64,000 nucleotides of DNA from positions 62,001-126,000 of the forward strand of contig JAYPAN010000002.1 in assembly GCA_038123715.1 (NCBI GenBank). Direction: 5' to 3'. The DNA comes from JAYPAN01 sp038123715 (GTDB taxonomy: Bacteria; Pseudomonadota; Alphaproteobacteria; RS24). A program made the position numbers and the translations under genes. Below the pieces are notes generated by a model. It was not told the origin of the DNA. It searched no databases and saw nothing but the letters and a program-made list of their open reading frames with translations. Positions 17,285-26,497 of this stretch are shown here, one piece after another; within the stretch, counting starts at the first letter, position 1, and each line of letters begins with the position of its first letter.

Positions 17285-18226
17285 TTATATGGTCAGAGGG
17301 GTTGTGTCGAAGCGGCGTTCCGGCACGAACAGCGCACCGATAAGACCGGCGGCAATCGTCATCACCAGACCCATATCAATCAAATCGCCGGTCAGCAGGC
17401 CGGCATATTCCGGCGCGACCAGCGCGGCGATAATAAAACCGGCCATCACGCCAAGGCAAATATCGCAGGATATGACAACCCGCGTCCAGTAATTGCGATG
17501 CACAACACGGCGCATCACAAGATTCAAATGCGCCAGCCCAATCAGCATCAAGGCGGCGGTGACACACCCCCTTATCAGCAAAATCCGGTTTTCGGCCAGC
17601 ATGGTCGCCAAGCCAAGCAGCCCAGTCAGATTTTCTAGCCACAGGCTGGCCAGCAAAAACAACATGCTGGAGGCCATGACACAGGCATAAAGCGCGCGGC
17701 GCGAGCGCCGATACAGACCAACAAACAGACCGGCCAGCAACATGACACTCAATAATGAGAACAGGAAAAGGCGCATGGTGTCGCGGCGCGCTTCCAGCTC
17801 GGCAAAATAGGCCGGTGTCCATAAATATAGCCCCGGCGCCGCATCATCACCGAAAAGCTGATATGTCATCACGCTTGCGGGCGGGGCGAAAAAAGTCAAA
17901 TGGCCGGGTCTGTCGGGCGCGGTGGCAAATTCAGTGTCGTCGGAAGCAAACAGCCGCAAGCCGGGCGGCGGTGGCGCATCGGGCATAAAGGCGCGCAGCA
18001 AAACCGGCAGGCGCGCGCGCGTGATAAGCAAAACAAGGCGGCTGTCATCGCCATTGCGGACAGCAAAAAGCGGCGTCGGCTCACGCTCGGTTATCAGCGG
18101 CGATAAATGGGTGACGCTGAAGCGGCTGTCCAAACGCATGGCGTCAAGCGCTTGCGCGGGAACGGCCAGCATAAGCAGCATGAAAACCGGCAGCAAAGAG
18201 ATGGCAAGGCGGGACAAAATGGCCAT
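17285..18226 (-). CDS. Signal-peptide-bearing multi-TM protein, 7TM-DISM-like, without effector domain
   Basis: A 313-residue protein I do not recognise with certainty. A signal peptide (residues 1-26) leads into a roughly 120-residue extracytoplasmic domain, then about five or six hydrophobic helices from residue 150 to the end (starting MRLFLFSLLSVMLLAGLFVGLY). This arrangement resembles 7TM-DISM receptors, which usually end in a kinase, GGDEF or similar domain; here the protein stops seven to ten residues after the last helix. It lies four bases after the acetyltransferase gene on the same strand. A membrane sensor with a separate partner is one possibility. Confidence 0.7.
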   Translation of the reverse strand: MAILSRLAISLLPVFMLLMLAVPAQALDAMRLDSRFSVTHLSPLITEREPTPLFAVRNGDDSRLVLLITRARLPVLLRAFMPDAPPPPGLRLFASDDTEFATAPDRPGHLTFFAPPASVMTYQLFGDDAAPGLYLWTPAYFAELEARRDTMRLFLFSLLSVMLLAGLFVGLYRRSRRALYACVMASSMLFLLASLWLENLTGLLGLATMLAENRILLIRGCVTAALMLIGLAHLNLVMRRVVHRNYWTRVVISCDICLGVMAGFIIAALVAPEYAGLLTGDLIDMGLVMTIAAGLIGALFVPERRFDTTPLTI

Positions 18227-18230
18227 TGGG

Positions 18231-18857
18231 CTAGCCTATGACATCTTCACGACACAGCGCAAACAGCCGGTGGTCGGCCCATGCGCCATTGATTTTCAGA
18301 TAGTGGCGGGCGCGCCCCTCTTCGCGAAAATGATTTTTCAATAACACTTGCGCCGAGGCGTGATTGTCAATCATGCAAGCCGCCTCAATACGGTTGAGGC
18401 CAAGCGTGCTAAAGCCATAATCGCAAACCAGCCCGACCGCTTCGCTCATATAGCCGCGATTGGCAAAGCCTGCGCCAATCCAATAGCCAAGCCCGGCCAT
18501 TTGCGCCGCGCCGCGCCTGATATGGCCGAGATTGCACGCCCCCATCAGCCGGTTATCTCCTTGGCGGCGGATGAAAAACGCATGGCCTTGCCCGGCGCGC
18601 GCCTCTCTCGCATAGCTGCGAAGGCGCCAACGAAAATGAGTGCGGGTCAGTTCCTGTTCGTGCCAGCTTGGCTCGCGCGGTTGCAAATAGGCCTGATTTT
18701 CCCGCCGCAAGCGCGCCCAAGCCGGATAATCGGCCATAATGGGCGGCTGCAGATAAACGCTTGCGCCGTCCAGCCACAAACTATTTTTACGCAGCCTCCC
18801 CAGCGATAGCGGCATCAGGCGAAACCGCCCCGGCCACGCAAGTGCCTTAGGCGCCAT
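18231..18857 (-). CDS. RimJ/RimL-type GNAT N-acetyltransferase
   Basis: A 208-residue acetyl-CoA-dependent N-acetyltransferase, probably acting on a protein alpha-amino group. The GNAT core is visible as AGLGYWIGAGFANRGYMSEAVGLVCDYGF (acetyl-CoA loop), then LNRIEAACMIDNHASAQVLLKNHF, the usual Asn/Ser-containing helix, and the terminal HYLKINGAWADH strand. The gene overlaps thrC by 11 bases, an arrangement often seen in alphaproteobacteria, although the M16 peptidase gene that frequently sits between them is missing here. Substrate unknown. Confidence 0.88.
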   Translation of the reverse strand: MAPKALAWPGRFRLMPLSLGRLRKNSLWLDGASVYLQPPIMADYPAWARLRRENQAYLQPREPSWHEQELTRTHFRWRLRSYAREARAGQGHAFFIRRQGDNRLMGACNLGHIRRGAAQMAGLGYWIGAGFANRGYMSEAVGLVCDYGFSTLGLNRIEAACMIDNHASAQVLLKNHFREEGRARHYLKINGAWADHRLFALCREDVIG

Positions 18858-20247
18858 GTCCCGTTCCTGCCCGTATCAATTGCTCCACCGCCTGCAAATC
18901 ATTGGCAACAGGGGTGAAACGCTCCGGCTTGGCCAGCATGTCATGAACCCGCGCCGGTGTGTCGGGCGCGCTGTCATAGGCTTTTTCAATAGCGGCGGGA
19001 AATTTCGCCGGATGCGCCGTAGCCAGCGTCACCATTGGCACGCCATCGGGCAATATGGCACGGCGCGCCGCACCCAAGCCGACCGCGCTGTGCGGGTCAA
19101 TCTGCATGGCATGGCGGCGACCGAAATCCTGCATCACTTCAATGGTCTGGGCTTCATCAACCCGTTCGGCGGCAAACAGCGCCCGCAATAAAGACAATTC
19201 CGCATCATTTAATTCAAACCGGCCTGATTGTTTCAAACTGTCCATGCAATAGCGCACGCGACCGGCATCGCGCCCGGTCAGTTCAAACAACAAGCGCTCA
19301 AAATTGCTCGACAGCTGAATATCCATACTGGGGCTGGAAGTGGCGACAACATCGCCCAATTCGTAAACACCGCTGGCCAGCGTGCGCGCCAGAATATCAT
19401 TCACATTGGTGGCAATCATCAATTGCGCGACCGGCAAACCCATTTGCGCCGCCACATAACCGGCGAAAATATCGCCGAAATTGCCGGTCGGCACGGAAAA
19501 GGCAACCCGCTTGCCCGGCGCGCCCAATTGCGCGGCAGCAGTGAAATAATAGACGGTTTGCGCCATCACCCGCGCCCAATTGATAGAATTAACCCCGGCC
19601 AGAGATACCTCGTCACGAAAATCGGCATGACCAAACATCGCCTTGACCAAAGCCTGACAGTCATCAAATGTGCCATCCACCGCCAGCGCATGCACATTGG
19701 CATCTCTCGGCGTGGTCATTTGCTTGCGTTGCACATCGGAAACGCGCCCTTGCGGATAAAGGATAAAAATATCGACCGCCTCGCGCCCGCGAAACGCCTC
19801 TATCGCCGCGCCGCCCGTATCACCTGATGTGGCTCCGACTATGGTCGCTCGCCGCCCGCGCCGTTGCAGCGCATCATCCATCAGCCGCGCCAGCAATTGC
19901 ATGGCGACATCTTTGAAGGCCAAAGTGGGGCCGTGAAACAATTCGAGCAAATACTGGCCTTCATCCAGCGCCACCAAAGGCGCTATGTCATCGCGCTCAA
20001 AACCGGCATAGGCGGCGTCAATAATTTCACCGAGCCGGGCCGGGGCGACATCATCGCCCATAAAGGGCTGCAATACATGGCGCGCCACCTCACCATAGGG
20101 CGCACCAGCAAAACCGGCCAGCGTCGCCGTGTCCAGTTTCGGCCATTCAGCAGGCACATAAAGCCCGCCATCGGTCGCCAGACCGGCCAGCAGCGCATCC
20201 TCAAAGGACAGGCTTTCCACCTCACCGCGTGTGGAAACATATCTCAC
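18847..20247 (-). CDS. thrC: Threonine synthase
   Basis: PLP enzyme that converts O-phosphohomoserine to threonine. The 466-residue protein is the long (class with N-terminal extension) type: MRYVSTRG start, the PLP lysine in LFHGPTLAFKDVAMQ, then VGATSGDTGGAAIEAF (phosphate loop) and VPTGNFGDIFAGY. The start is the GTG at 20247, preceded by GGAGA and overlapping the SURF1 stop as GTGA; the longer frame upstream reads through surf1. It joins the cytochrome oxidase transcript, followed by the acetyltransferase gene. Substrate would come from the ThrB at 13.8 kb. Confidence 0.95.
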   Translation of the reverse strand: MRYVSTRGEVESLSFEDALLAGLATDGGLYVPAEWPKLDTATLAGFAGAPYGEVARHVLQPFMGDDVAPARLGEIIDAAYAGFERDDIAPLVALDEGQYLLELFHGPTLAFKDVAMQLLARLMDDALQRRGRRATIVGATSGDTGGAAIEAFRGREAVDIFILYPQGRVSDVQRKQMTTPRDANVHALAVDGTFDDCQALVKAMFGHADFRDEVSLAGVNSINWARVMAQTVYYFTAAAQLGAPGKRVAFSVPTGNFGDIFAGYVAAQMGLPVAQLMIATNVNDILARTLASGVYELGDVVATSSPSMDIQLSSNFERLLFELTGRDAGRVRYCMDSLKQSGRFELNDAELSLLRALFAAERVDEAQTIEVMQDFGRRHAMQIDPHSAVGLGAARRAILPDGVPMVTLATAHPAKFPAAIEKAYDSAPDTPARVHDMLAKPERFTPVANDLQAVEQLIRAGTGHGA

Positions 20248-21002
20248 AAAGCGTCTCCATTGGCTTTTGTGTTCCGCCTTTGCATGTGCCACAGACCGGA
20301 GACAATCACAAGCACAACGGCCAGACCATACCATGTCACCGCATATTCCAAATGGCGGTTGGACAAGCTCATGCGGGTTTGCCCGCCGCGCGGCCAGCAA
20401 TTCGCCTGATTGCCCGCCTCAGCCGCCTCAGCAATTACCGGTGGCAAAGCAAGCTGCCAGTGGGCGCCAAGCGCTTGCGGGTCGCGCACATAAAACAGAC
20501 CTTCTTGCGGCTTGTCTTTAGCATCAAACCGGCCGCGTCGGTCGGGCCAGCGCAAAATCACCGGCAATGGCTGCAAGCCTGTATCGGCTGCCGGCGGCGT
20601 TGCTGCCAATGTCTCTTTGAGGGCTGCCGGCACAAACCCCCTGTCGAGCAATATCGCACTGCCATCGGCCAGTATAAAGGGTGACAGCACATGATAGCCG
20701 GTATGCGCCTGGCGCGGCAGACCATCGGGTGCATTGTGGATTTGGGTGAACCAGAAGCCTTGCGGCGCGCCCAGCCGCCCATGCAGCAAAGCGGGGCGGT
20801 AATTGTCGGCCGATTTGGTAAGGCGGCGCACATTATCGGCGCTGTGCAGGCTTATCGGTGGCGCATTGCGGCGCGCCTCGATTTGCGCCAGCAAGCCCTG
20901 TTTCCATTGCAGGCGTTGAACCTGCCAAGTGCCAAGCGACAGGCAGGCGGCCAGCATAATGGCTGTTAAAACAAGGGGAAGAAAGGCGCGCGAGGAGAAC
21001 AT
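20244..21002 (-). CDS. SURF1 family cytochrome oxidase assembly protein
   Basis: SURF1 helps insert heme a into subunit I of aa3-type cytochrome c oxidase. The 252-residue protein has two membrane helices, one at residues 7-27 (ending ACLSLGTWQVQRLQWK, a family hallmark) and one near the C-terminus (YAVTWYGLAVVLVIVSGLWH), with a periplasmic domain between them containing GFVPAALK. It ends the ctaC-ctaD-ctaB-coxF-cox11-ctaE series and overlaps thrC as GTGA. It is 51 bases after ctaE. Confidence 0.93.
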   Translation of the reverse strand: MFSSRAFLPLVLTAIMLAACLSLGTWQVQRLQWKQGLLAQIEARRNAPPISLHSADNVRRLTKSADNYRPALLHGRLGAPQGFWFTQIHNAPDGLPRQAHTGYHVLSPFILADGSAILLDRGFVPAALKETLAATPPAADTGLQPLPVILRWPDRRGRFDAKDKPQEGLFYVRDPQALGAHWQLALPPVIAEAAEAGNQANCWPRGGQTRMSLSNRHLEYAVTWYGLAVVLVIVSGLWHMQRRNTKANGDAL

Positions 21003-21053
21003 GCAGTGAAACCCCTAACGCCCATTCATCAGCAAAGCGGCTCGAATAGCCGG

Positions 21054-21890
21054 TTAATGCGCGCCCGCCATATCACCTGCGCCGATAATATAAATCACAA
21101 CGAACAGGAACAGCCAGACCACATCAACAAAGTGCCAATACCATGCCGCCGCTTCAAAGCCGAAATGCTGTTTCGACGAGAAATGCCCGGCCATAGCGCG
21201 CAACAGGCAGACCAGCAGGAAAATCGTGCCGACAATCACATGGAAGCCGTGAAAGCCGGTCGCCATGAAGAATGTCGCGCCGTAAATATGGCCGGAAAAA
21301 CCGAAACTGGCATGCATATATTCATATGCTTGGAAGCAGGTGAACAAAGCGCCCAATGCCACGGTCAGCACCAGCCCCCATTTCAGCCCTTCGCGGTCAT
21401 CATGCTGCAACGCATGATGCGCCCATGTGACAGTCGTGCCGGATGTCAGCAAAATCAGCGTATTGATAAGCGGCAAATGCCAGGGGTCAAAGGTTTCAAT
21501 GCCTTGCGGCGGCCATTTCCCGCCGGTCAATTCAGCGCGCGACGCCTGAATCGCCTCACCCGGATACAGGCTGATATCAAAATAGGCCCAGAACCAAGCA
21601 ACAAAAAACATAACTTCGGAGGCGATAAACAAAATCATGCCATAGCGGTGATGCAATTGCACAACCGGCGTATGGTCGCCTTGATTGGCCTCGCGCACCA
21701 CATCGCGCCACCAGGCCAGCATGGTGTAAAGCACACCGACCAGACCAATCAGCATCAGCCAATAGCTTTCTGCATGAAAATACTGCACAGCCCCAATGGC
21801 CATGACCAGCGCGCTGACCGAGCCGACAACCGGCCACGGGCTTGGGTCGACCAGATGGTAGTCGTGATGTTTTGCGTGACTGTCAACCAT
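21054..21890 (-). CDS. ctaE: Cytochrome c oxidase subunit III
   Basis: Subunit III of the aa3-type oxidase, a seven-helix membrane protein that stabilises the catalytic core and proton uptake. The 278-residue protein opens HAKHHDYHLVDPSPWPV, typical of alphaproteobacterial CoxC, and shows FIASEVMFFVAWFWAYFD with the conserved Glu, TWAHHALQ, and the late ATGFHGFHVIVGTIFL. It follows cox11 after two bases and precedes surf1 in the same operon. Confidence 0.96.
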   Translation of the reverse strand: MVDSHAKHHDYHLVDPSPWPVVGSVSALVMAIGAVQYFHAESYWLMLIGLVGVLYTMLAWWRDVVREANQGDHTPVVQLHHRYGMILFIASEVMFFVAWFWAYFDISLYPGEAIQASRAELTGGKWPPQGIETFDPWHLPLINTLILLTSGTTVTWAHHALQHDDREGLKWGLVLTVALGALFTCFQAYEYMHASFGFSGHIYGATFFMATGFHGFHVIVGTIFLLVCLLRAMAGHFSSKQHFGFEAAAWYWHFVDVVWLFLFVVIYIIGAGDMAGAH

Positions 21891-21892
21891 AT

Positions 21893-22492
21893 CTACCCCC
21901 TAGGTTGATTGCTTTTGCTTTCGGCGGTTTTGGGCCGCTGAAAGAATGTATACGACAAAGTGATGGTTTTGACATCATCCATTTCCGGATCTTCAAGAAT
22001 TTCCGGGTCAATAAAGAAACTGACCGGCATATCGACCGCTTCGCCGGGTCGCAGCACTTGCTCGGTAAAGCAGAAACAGTCAATTTTGGAAAAATAATAG
22101 CCAGCCTTGTCCGGTGCCACATTATAGGTGGCCGTGCCAACCACATCATGCGCGGCCAAGTTCTCAGCCCGATAAAAAGCCAGCCCCGATTCGCCGACCG
22201 GCAATGTCACTGCCTGTTCGGGCGCTTCAAACTTCCACGGCATGGCGCGGTTCAAACTGGCATCAAAACGCACGGTTATGGTGCGATTGCCGGTCGCGCC
22301 GGGAGCCGCTTCAGCGACTTGCGGAGTGCCGCCAAAACCGGTGACACGGCAGAATAAATCATAAAGCGGCACGGCGGCATAGGCAGCGCAAATCATCAGC
22401 ACCGCACCGGAGGCCGCCGCAATGGCAGTGCGCCGATTGGCCTGACCTTGCATTTTATCGCCTGTATCGGGTGTTTCTGCCATGCCGTTCAT
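21893..22492 (-). CDS. ctaG: Cytochrome c oxidase assembly protein Cox11/CtaG
   Basis: A membrane-anchored copper chaperone that delivers Cu to the CuB site of subunit I. The 199-residue protein has one N-terminal helix (about residues 23-40), the conserved VPLYDLFCRVTGFGGT after it, and the copper-binding CFCFTEQ motif near residue 140 within the immunoglobulin-like periplasmic domain. The ATG at 22492 overlaps the CoxF stop as ATGA. It is the expected partner of ctaD in this operon. Confidence 0.95.
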   Translation of the reverse strand: MNGMAETPDTGDKMQGQANRRTAIAAASGAVLMICAAYAAVPLYDLFCRVTGFGGTPQVAEAAPGATGNRTITVRFDASLNRAMPWKFEAPEQAVTLPVGESGLAFYRAENLAAHDVVGTATYNVAPDKAGYYFSKIDCFCFTEQVLRPGEAVDMPVSFFIDPEILEDPEMDDVKTITLSYTFFQRPKTAESKSNQPRG

Positions 22493-22653
22493 ATTCCACG
22501 ATTAGCCACATTGGCTCCTAATTTGACCAGCGTGACCAGAAAAAACAGCGCCACAAAGCCCAGCAAAGCAACCGCCATAATGGCCGCGCGACGGCGACGC
22601 TGTTTCAGCAATTCCTCCGTCCAAACGCCTTCTTGTTCGGTCTTGTCCTGCAT
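22489..22653 (-). CDS. Small CoxF-like membrane protein of the oxidase operon
   Basis: A 54-residue protein with a charged N-terminus (EELLKQRRRRAA) and one transmembrane helix (about residues 25-43). Small proteins of this size and layout, often called CoxF, lie between ctaB and cox11 in alphaproteobacterial oxidase operons. The ATG at 22653 shares a base with the ctaB stop, and the stop overlaps the cox11 start, so translation is tightly coupled to its neighbours. Its role in assembly is inferred only from context; it is easy to miss because of its length. Confidence 0.8.
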   Translation of the reverse strand: MQDKTEQEGVWTEELLKQRRRRAAIMAVALLGFVALFFLVTLVKLGANVANRGI

Positions 22654-23573
22654 CACGCCACCAGCCTGTCTGCCATTAAAAGGGCAAAAATCAAAAACAG
22701 ATAAAATATCGACCAAGCGAATAAAATCATCGCCATGCGATTGCGTTGCGCCGGTTTGGCGAAAGCCAGCATCAGCGCCAGTCCGACAAAAACCAGATTA
22801 AGCGCGCCCGCCCCGGCGGCATAAAACAGGCCGGAATAACCCAAAGCCCAGGGCGTCATTGTCGTGACTGCCAATATCAGGCTGTAAATGACAATTTGCG
22901 TCAGCGTTGCCTTTTCGCCCTGCGTCACCGGCAACATTGGCACGCTGGCCGCTTGGTAATCAGCGTTTTTGACCAGTGCCAGCGCCCAGAAATGCGGCGG
23001 TGTCCAGAAAAAGATAATGGCGAAAAACAATAATGGCTCAAGGCTGATACTGTTGGCCGCCGCCGCCCAGCCAATCACCGGCGGCAAAGCACCGGCCGCG
23101 CCGCCAATCACAATGTTTTGCGCCGTATGGCGTTTCAGCCAGATGGTGTAAATCACCGCATAAAAGAAAATCGTGAAGGCCAGCAGCGCCGCGCTCAGAT
23201 AATTGACCAGCACCGCCATGCTCATCACCGACAGGCCGGACACCCAAAGGCCAAATGTCAGCGCATCGCCGGGCGCAACCCGCCCTGCCGGTATTGGGCG
23301 GCTTTGCGTGCGCGCCATAATGGCGTCAATATCGGCATCATACCACATATTCAGCGCCGCCGACGCACCCGCCCCCGTGGCAATCAGCACCAAAGCGGCC
23401 ACTGCAATCACCGGATGCAGGCTGCCCGGCGCCATGACCAGACCAACCAGCGCGGTAAATATCACCAGCGACATGACGCGCGGTTTCATCAGCTCGATAA
23501 AATCGGCAGCCGAGCTGGTATCGAGAGATACCGGCTCGTCAAAGCCTTGATGCTGTTTTGCAGCCTGAGACAT
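22653..23573 (-). CDS. ctaB: Protoheme IX farnesyltransferase (heme O synthase)
   Basis: CtaB/CyoE attaches farnesyl to heme b, giving heme O, the precursor of heme a for this oxidase. The 306-residue protein has about nine membrane helices of the UbiA superfamily and both Asp-rich prenyl-diphosphate motifs, first NMWYDADIDAIMARTQSRP, with the second-motif region containing WTPPHFWALALVKNADY. It lies between ctaD and coxF. The farnesyl donor would come from the MEP pathway, whose ispH is at 12.8 kb. Confidence 0.96.
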   Translation of the reverse strand: MSQAAKQHQGFDEPVSLDTSSAADFIELMKPRVMSLVIFTALVGLVMAPGSLHPVIAVAALVLIATGAGASAALNMWYDADIDAIMARTQSRPIPAGRVAPGDALTFGLWVSGLSVMSMAVLVNYLSAALLAFTIFFYAVIYTIWLKRHTAQNIVIGGAAGALPPVIGWAAAANSISLEPLLFFAIIFFWTPPHFWALALVKNADYQAASVPMLPVTQGEKATLTQIVIYSLILAVTTMTPWALGYSGLFYAAGAGALNLVFVGLALMLAFAKPAQRNRMAMILFAWSIFYLFLIFALLMADRLVA

Positions 23574-23595
23574 AAAGCCTCCTTATATTGCCTGC

Positions 23596-25200
23596 CTATT
23601 TTATTTTCGGCAGTTCGCTGAATTGGTGGAATGGCGGCGGTGAACTCAGCGTCCATTCCAGCGTTGTCGCGCCCTCGCCCCACGGATTGTCACCGGCCGG
23701 TTGACGCCGCGCAAAGGCATGCGCCACCCCAATCAGGAAAACCAGAACACCAAAGGCGGAAATATAGCTGCCAATGGATGACCAATAATTCCAACCCGCA
23801 TAGGCATCGGGATAGTCAACATAACGGCGCGGCATACCGGCCAAGCCGAGGAAATGCTGCGGGAAGAAAATCAGATTCACCCCGATAAAAGTAATCCAGA
23901 AATGCAACTTGCCGATAAACTCTGAATAAGTATAGCCGAACATTTTGCCGAACCAGTAATACCAACCGGCGAAAATGGCGAATACCGCACCCAGCGACAG
24001 CACATAATGGAAATGCGCCACCACGAAATAAGTGTCGTGATAGGCACGGTCAACACCGGCATTTGCCAGCATCACACCGGTTACACCGCCCACGGTGAAC
24101 AGGAAAATAAAGCCCAGCGCCCACAGCATTGGTGTTTTGAATTCAATTGAACCACCCCACATGGTCGCAATCCATGAGAATATCTTCACCCCGGTTGGCA
24201 CAGCAATCACCATTGTCGCGGCAACAAAATAGGCTTGCGTGTCAACACTCAGCCCGACCGTATACATGTGGTGCGCCCATACGATAAAGCCGACACCGCC
24301 AATCGCCACCATGGCATAGGCCATGCCGAGATAGCCGAAAACCGGCTTTTTCGAGAAAGTGGAAACAACATGGCTGACAATGCCGAAACCGGGCAAAATC
24401 AGGATATAAACTTCCGGATGTCCAAAGAACCAGAACAAATGCTGGAACAAAATCGGGTCACCGCCACCGGCAGGGTCAAAAAATGTTGTGCCGAAATTAC
24501 GGTCGGTCAGCAGCATGGTGATGGCACCGGCCAGAACCGGCAGCGACAATAGCAGCAGGAACACAGTGACCAGCACCGCCCAGACAAAAAGCGGCATTTT
24601 GTGAAGCGTCATGCCCGGTGCGCGCATGTTGAAAATCGTCGTGATGAAGTTAATCGCGCCCAAAATAGAGGACGCACCGGCAATATGCAGCGACAGAATC
24701 GCATAATCCATGGCCGGGCCGGGCTGACCGGCAGCGGAAAGCGGCGGGTAAATCGTCCAGCCACCGCCGACACCATTATTGCCGGGCGGGCCTTCAACGA
24801 AAATTGAAATGCCCAGCAAGATAAATGCGGCAGGCAAGAGCCAGAAGGAGATATTATTCATCCGCGGAAACGCCATATCCGGCGCGCCAATCATCAATGG
24901 CACAAACCAATTGCCGAACCCGCCAATCATGGCCGGCATCACCATAAAGAAAATCATGATAAGCCCGTGGCCGGTCACCAGCACATTGTAAAGGTGATAG
25001 TCACCGCCAAGAATACCATCGCCCGGCGCTTGCAATTCCATCCGCATCACCACCGACATCGCACCGCCAATCACCCCCGCAATAATGGCGAAGATGAGAT
25101 ACATTGTGCCAATGTCTTTATGGTTGGTGGAATAGACAAAGCGCCGCCATCCGGTCGGATGGTGTTCATGTTCGTGAGCGGTTGCGTGGTCTGTTGCCAT
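23596..25200 (-). CDS. ctaD: Cytochrome c oxidase subunit I (aa3-type)
   Basis: The catalytic subunit holding heme a, heme a3 and CuB; it reduces O2 to water and pumps protons. The 534-residue, 12-helix protein shows HHPTGWRRFVYSTNHKDIGTMY at the start, the cross-linked His-Tyr pair in FFGHPEVYILILPGFG, CuB histidines in VWAHHMYTVG, and heme ligands in HFHYVLS. This is an A-type oxidase by its HPEVY glutamate neighbourhood. It lies 14 bases after ctaC and is followed by ctaB. Confidence 0.97.
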   Translation of the reverse strand: MATDHATAHEHEHHPTGWRRFVYSTNHKDIGTMYLIFAIIAGVIGGAMSVVMRMELQAPGDGILGGDYHLYNVLVTGHGLIMIFFMVMPAMIGGFGNWFVPLMIGAPDMAFPRMNNISFWLLPAAFILLGISIFVEGPPGNNGVGGGWTIYPPLSAAGQPGPAMDYAILSLHIAGASSILGAINFITTIFNMRAPGMTLHKMPLFVWAVLVTVFLLLLSLPVLAGAITMLLTDRNFGTTFFDPAGGGDPILFQHLFWFFGHPEVYILILPGFGIVSHVVSTFSKKPVFGYLGMAYAMVAIGGVGFIVWAHHMYTVGLSVDTQAYFVAATMVIAVPTGVKIFSWIATMWGGSIEFKTPMLWALGFIFLFTVGGVTGVMLANAGVDRAYHDTYFVVAHFHYVLSLGAVFAIFAGWYYWFGKMFGYTYSEFIGKLHFWITFIGVNLIFFPQHFLGLAGMPRRYVDYPDAYAGWNYWSSIGSYISAFGVLVFLIGVAHAFARRQPAGDNPWGEGATTLEWTLSSPPPFHQFSELPKIK

Positions 25201-25214
25201 GATGTCGCGTCTCC

Positions 25215-26117
25215 CTAACGTGTTTGTTGACCGGCTGCACCGGCATTGGCGACCAAGCGGTCGCTATTGTCAATTTCTGCATATTCGGCCTTGGCTTCTT
25301 CAACCCAACGGGCGAACTCTTCCTTTTCCACCACTTCCACGCGAATTGGCATGAAGGCATGGCGGATACCGCAAAGCTCCGAACATTGGCCGTAAAATGT
25401 GCCGGTTTTGTCGGCGCGGAACCAAGTTTCGTTCAAGCGACCGGGTATCGCATCCATTTTGACGCCAAAAGCCGGCATCGCCCAGCTATGCATCACATCG
25501 GCGGCGGTCACAACAACCCGTATGGTCGTGTCAACCGGCACGACAAGGGCGGTGTCGGTAGCCAGCAAACGCGGCTGGTCGCCACGTTCCTCATCCGACA
25601 GCATGAGCGAGTCAAAACCGAAATCGCCATGGTCAGGATATTCATAGCCCCAATACCACTGATAACCGATGGCCTTGACCGTCATATCAGCTTCCGGCAG
25701 CACGCGCTGGGTATAGAGCAGGCGGAAAGAAGGAATGGCGATAATCACCAAAATCAGAATCGGAACAACCGTCCAGATAACCTCAACAAGCGTGTTATGG
25801 GTGGTTTTTGACGGGTTGGGGTTGGCGCGGGCATTGAAGCGCACCATGACATAGAGCATCAGACCAAGCACAAATACGGTAATCGCGGTCATCAGATAGA
25901 GCAGGAAATTATTCAAATCGGTAATTTGCTGCATGTTCTGTGTCGCCGGCTCCTGAAAGCCGAGCTGCCAAGGCTCCGGCTTGGCGGCCAATGCTGCCGT
26001 GCCGAAAAGAGACACAAAAAGCGCGCTTGCCGTGAAGGCAACACGCAGCGATAGTGTGGTCAGCGTGGCCGATATAAACAGGCCGATACGCGCCAATAAC
26101 TGTTTGAAAAGACCCAT
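25215..26117 (-). CDS. ctaC: Cytochrome c oxidase subunit II
   Basis: Subunit II accepts electrons from cytochrome c at the binuclear CuA centre. The 300-residue protein has a signal or first helix (about residues 25-45), two membrane helices (about 72-92 and 113-135), and a periplasmic cupredoxin domain with CuA ligands in GQCSELCGIRHAFMPI and the aromatic patch GYQWYWGYEYPD. No heme c domain is fused at the C-terminus. It is the first gene of the operon; its ATG has CGGAGA seven bases upstream and about 380 non-coding bases beyond. Confidence 0.96.
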   Translation of the reverse strand: MGLFKQLLARIGLFISATLTTLSLRVAFTASALFVSLFGTAALAAKPEPWQLGFQEPATQNMQQITDLNNFLLYLMTAITVFVLGLMLYVMVRFNARANPNPSKTTHNTLVEVIWTVVPILILVIIAIPSFRLLYTQRVLPEADMTVKAIGYQWYWGYEYPDHGDFGFDSLMLSDEERGDQPRLLATDTALVVPVDTTIRVVVTAADVMHSWAMPAFGVKMDAIPGRLNETWFRADKTGTFYGQCSELCGIRHAFMPIRVEVVEKEEFARWVEEAKAEYAEIDNSDRLVANAGAAGQQTR

Positions 26118-26497
26118 TTTTGTCTCCGATATTCTGCGGGCTTGTCACCCGATGCCCTCTTATAGCCCCTCTGCTGCCATTAGGACAGTCTGGAACACAC
26201 CCATGCGACTTTATGACCATAGCGTTTTACCATGTAAAAGCACATGCCTGCCTTGCGGCTTGCAAACCCGCTTTCCGGCCATGCTATGCCACCCCCAACC
26301 AAACAAACAAACCCGCCGCCAAGCTGACGCCCCTATTATTCCCGCGCTATTGCCCTTGCCGTGGCGCGACCGAGACGGCATATTAGATTTATTCTGCCTT
26401 TGTCAGAAGATCAGCCGGAGCCGTCCGTCTCTGGCAATATGAAAAGCCAAATCGGGCAATATGCATGTCGGCACAGCCCATAAAGGAGAGCATCGCC
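26118..26497. other. Intergenic region between ctaC and tldD with two short repeats
   Basis: No convincing gene is present in these 380 bases. They should hold divergent promoters for the oxidase operon and tldD, although I could not pick a strong -35/-10 pair. TTTTAC-CAT-GTAAAA at 26225-26239 is a perfect inverted repeat, and GGCAATATG occurs twice (26433-26441 and 26455-26463), 22 bases apart, just upstream of tldD. Confidence 0.5.

Noticed and set aside
25909..26220. A 103-codon minus-strand frame overlapping the 5' end of ctaC
   Set aside because: It overlaps the subunit II coding region in another frame and has no homology.
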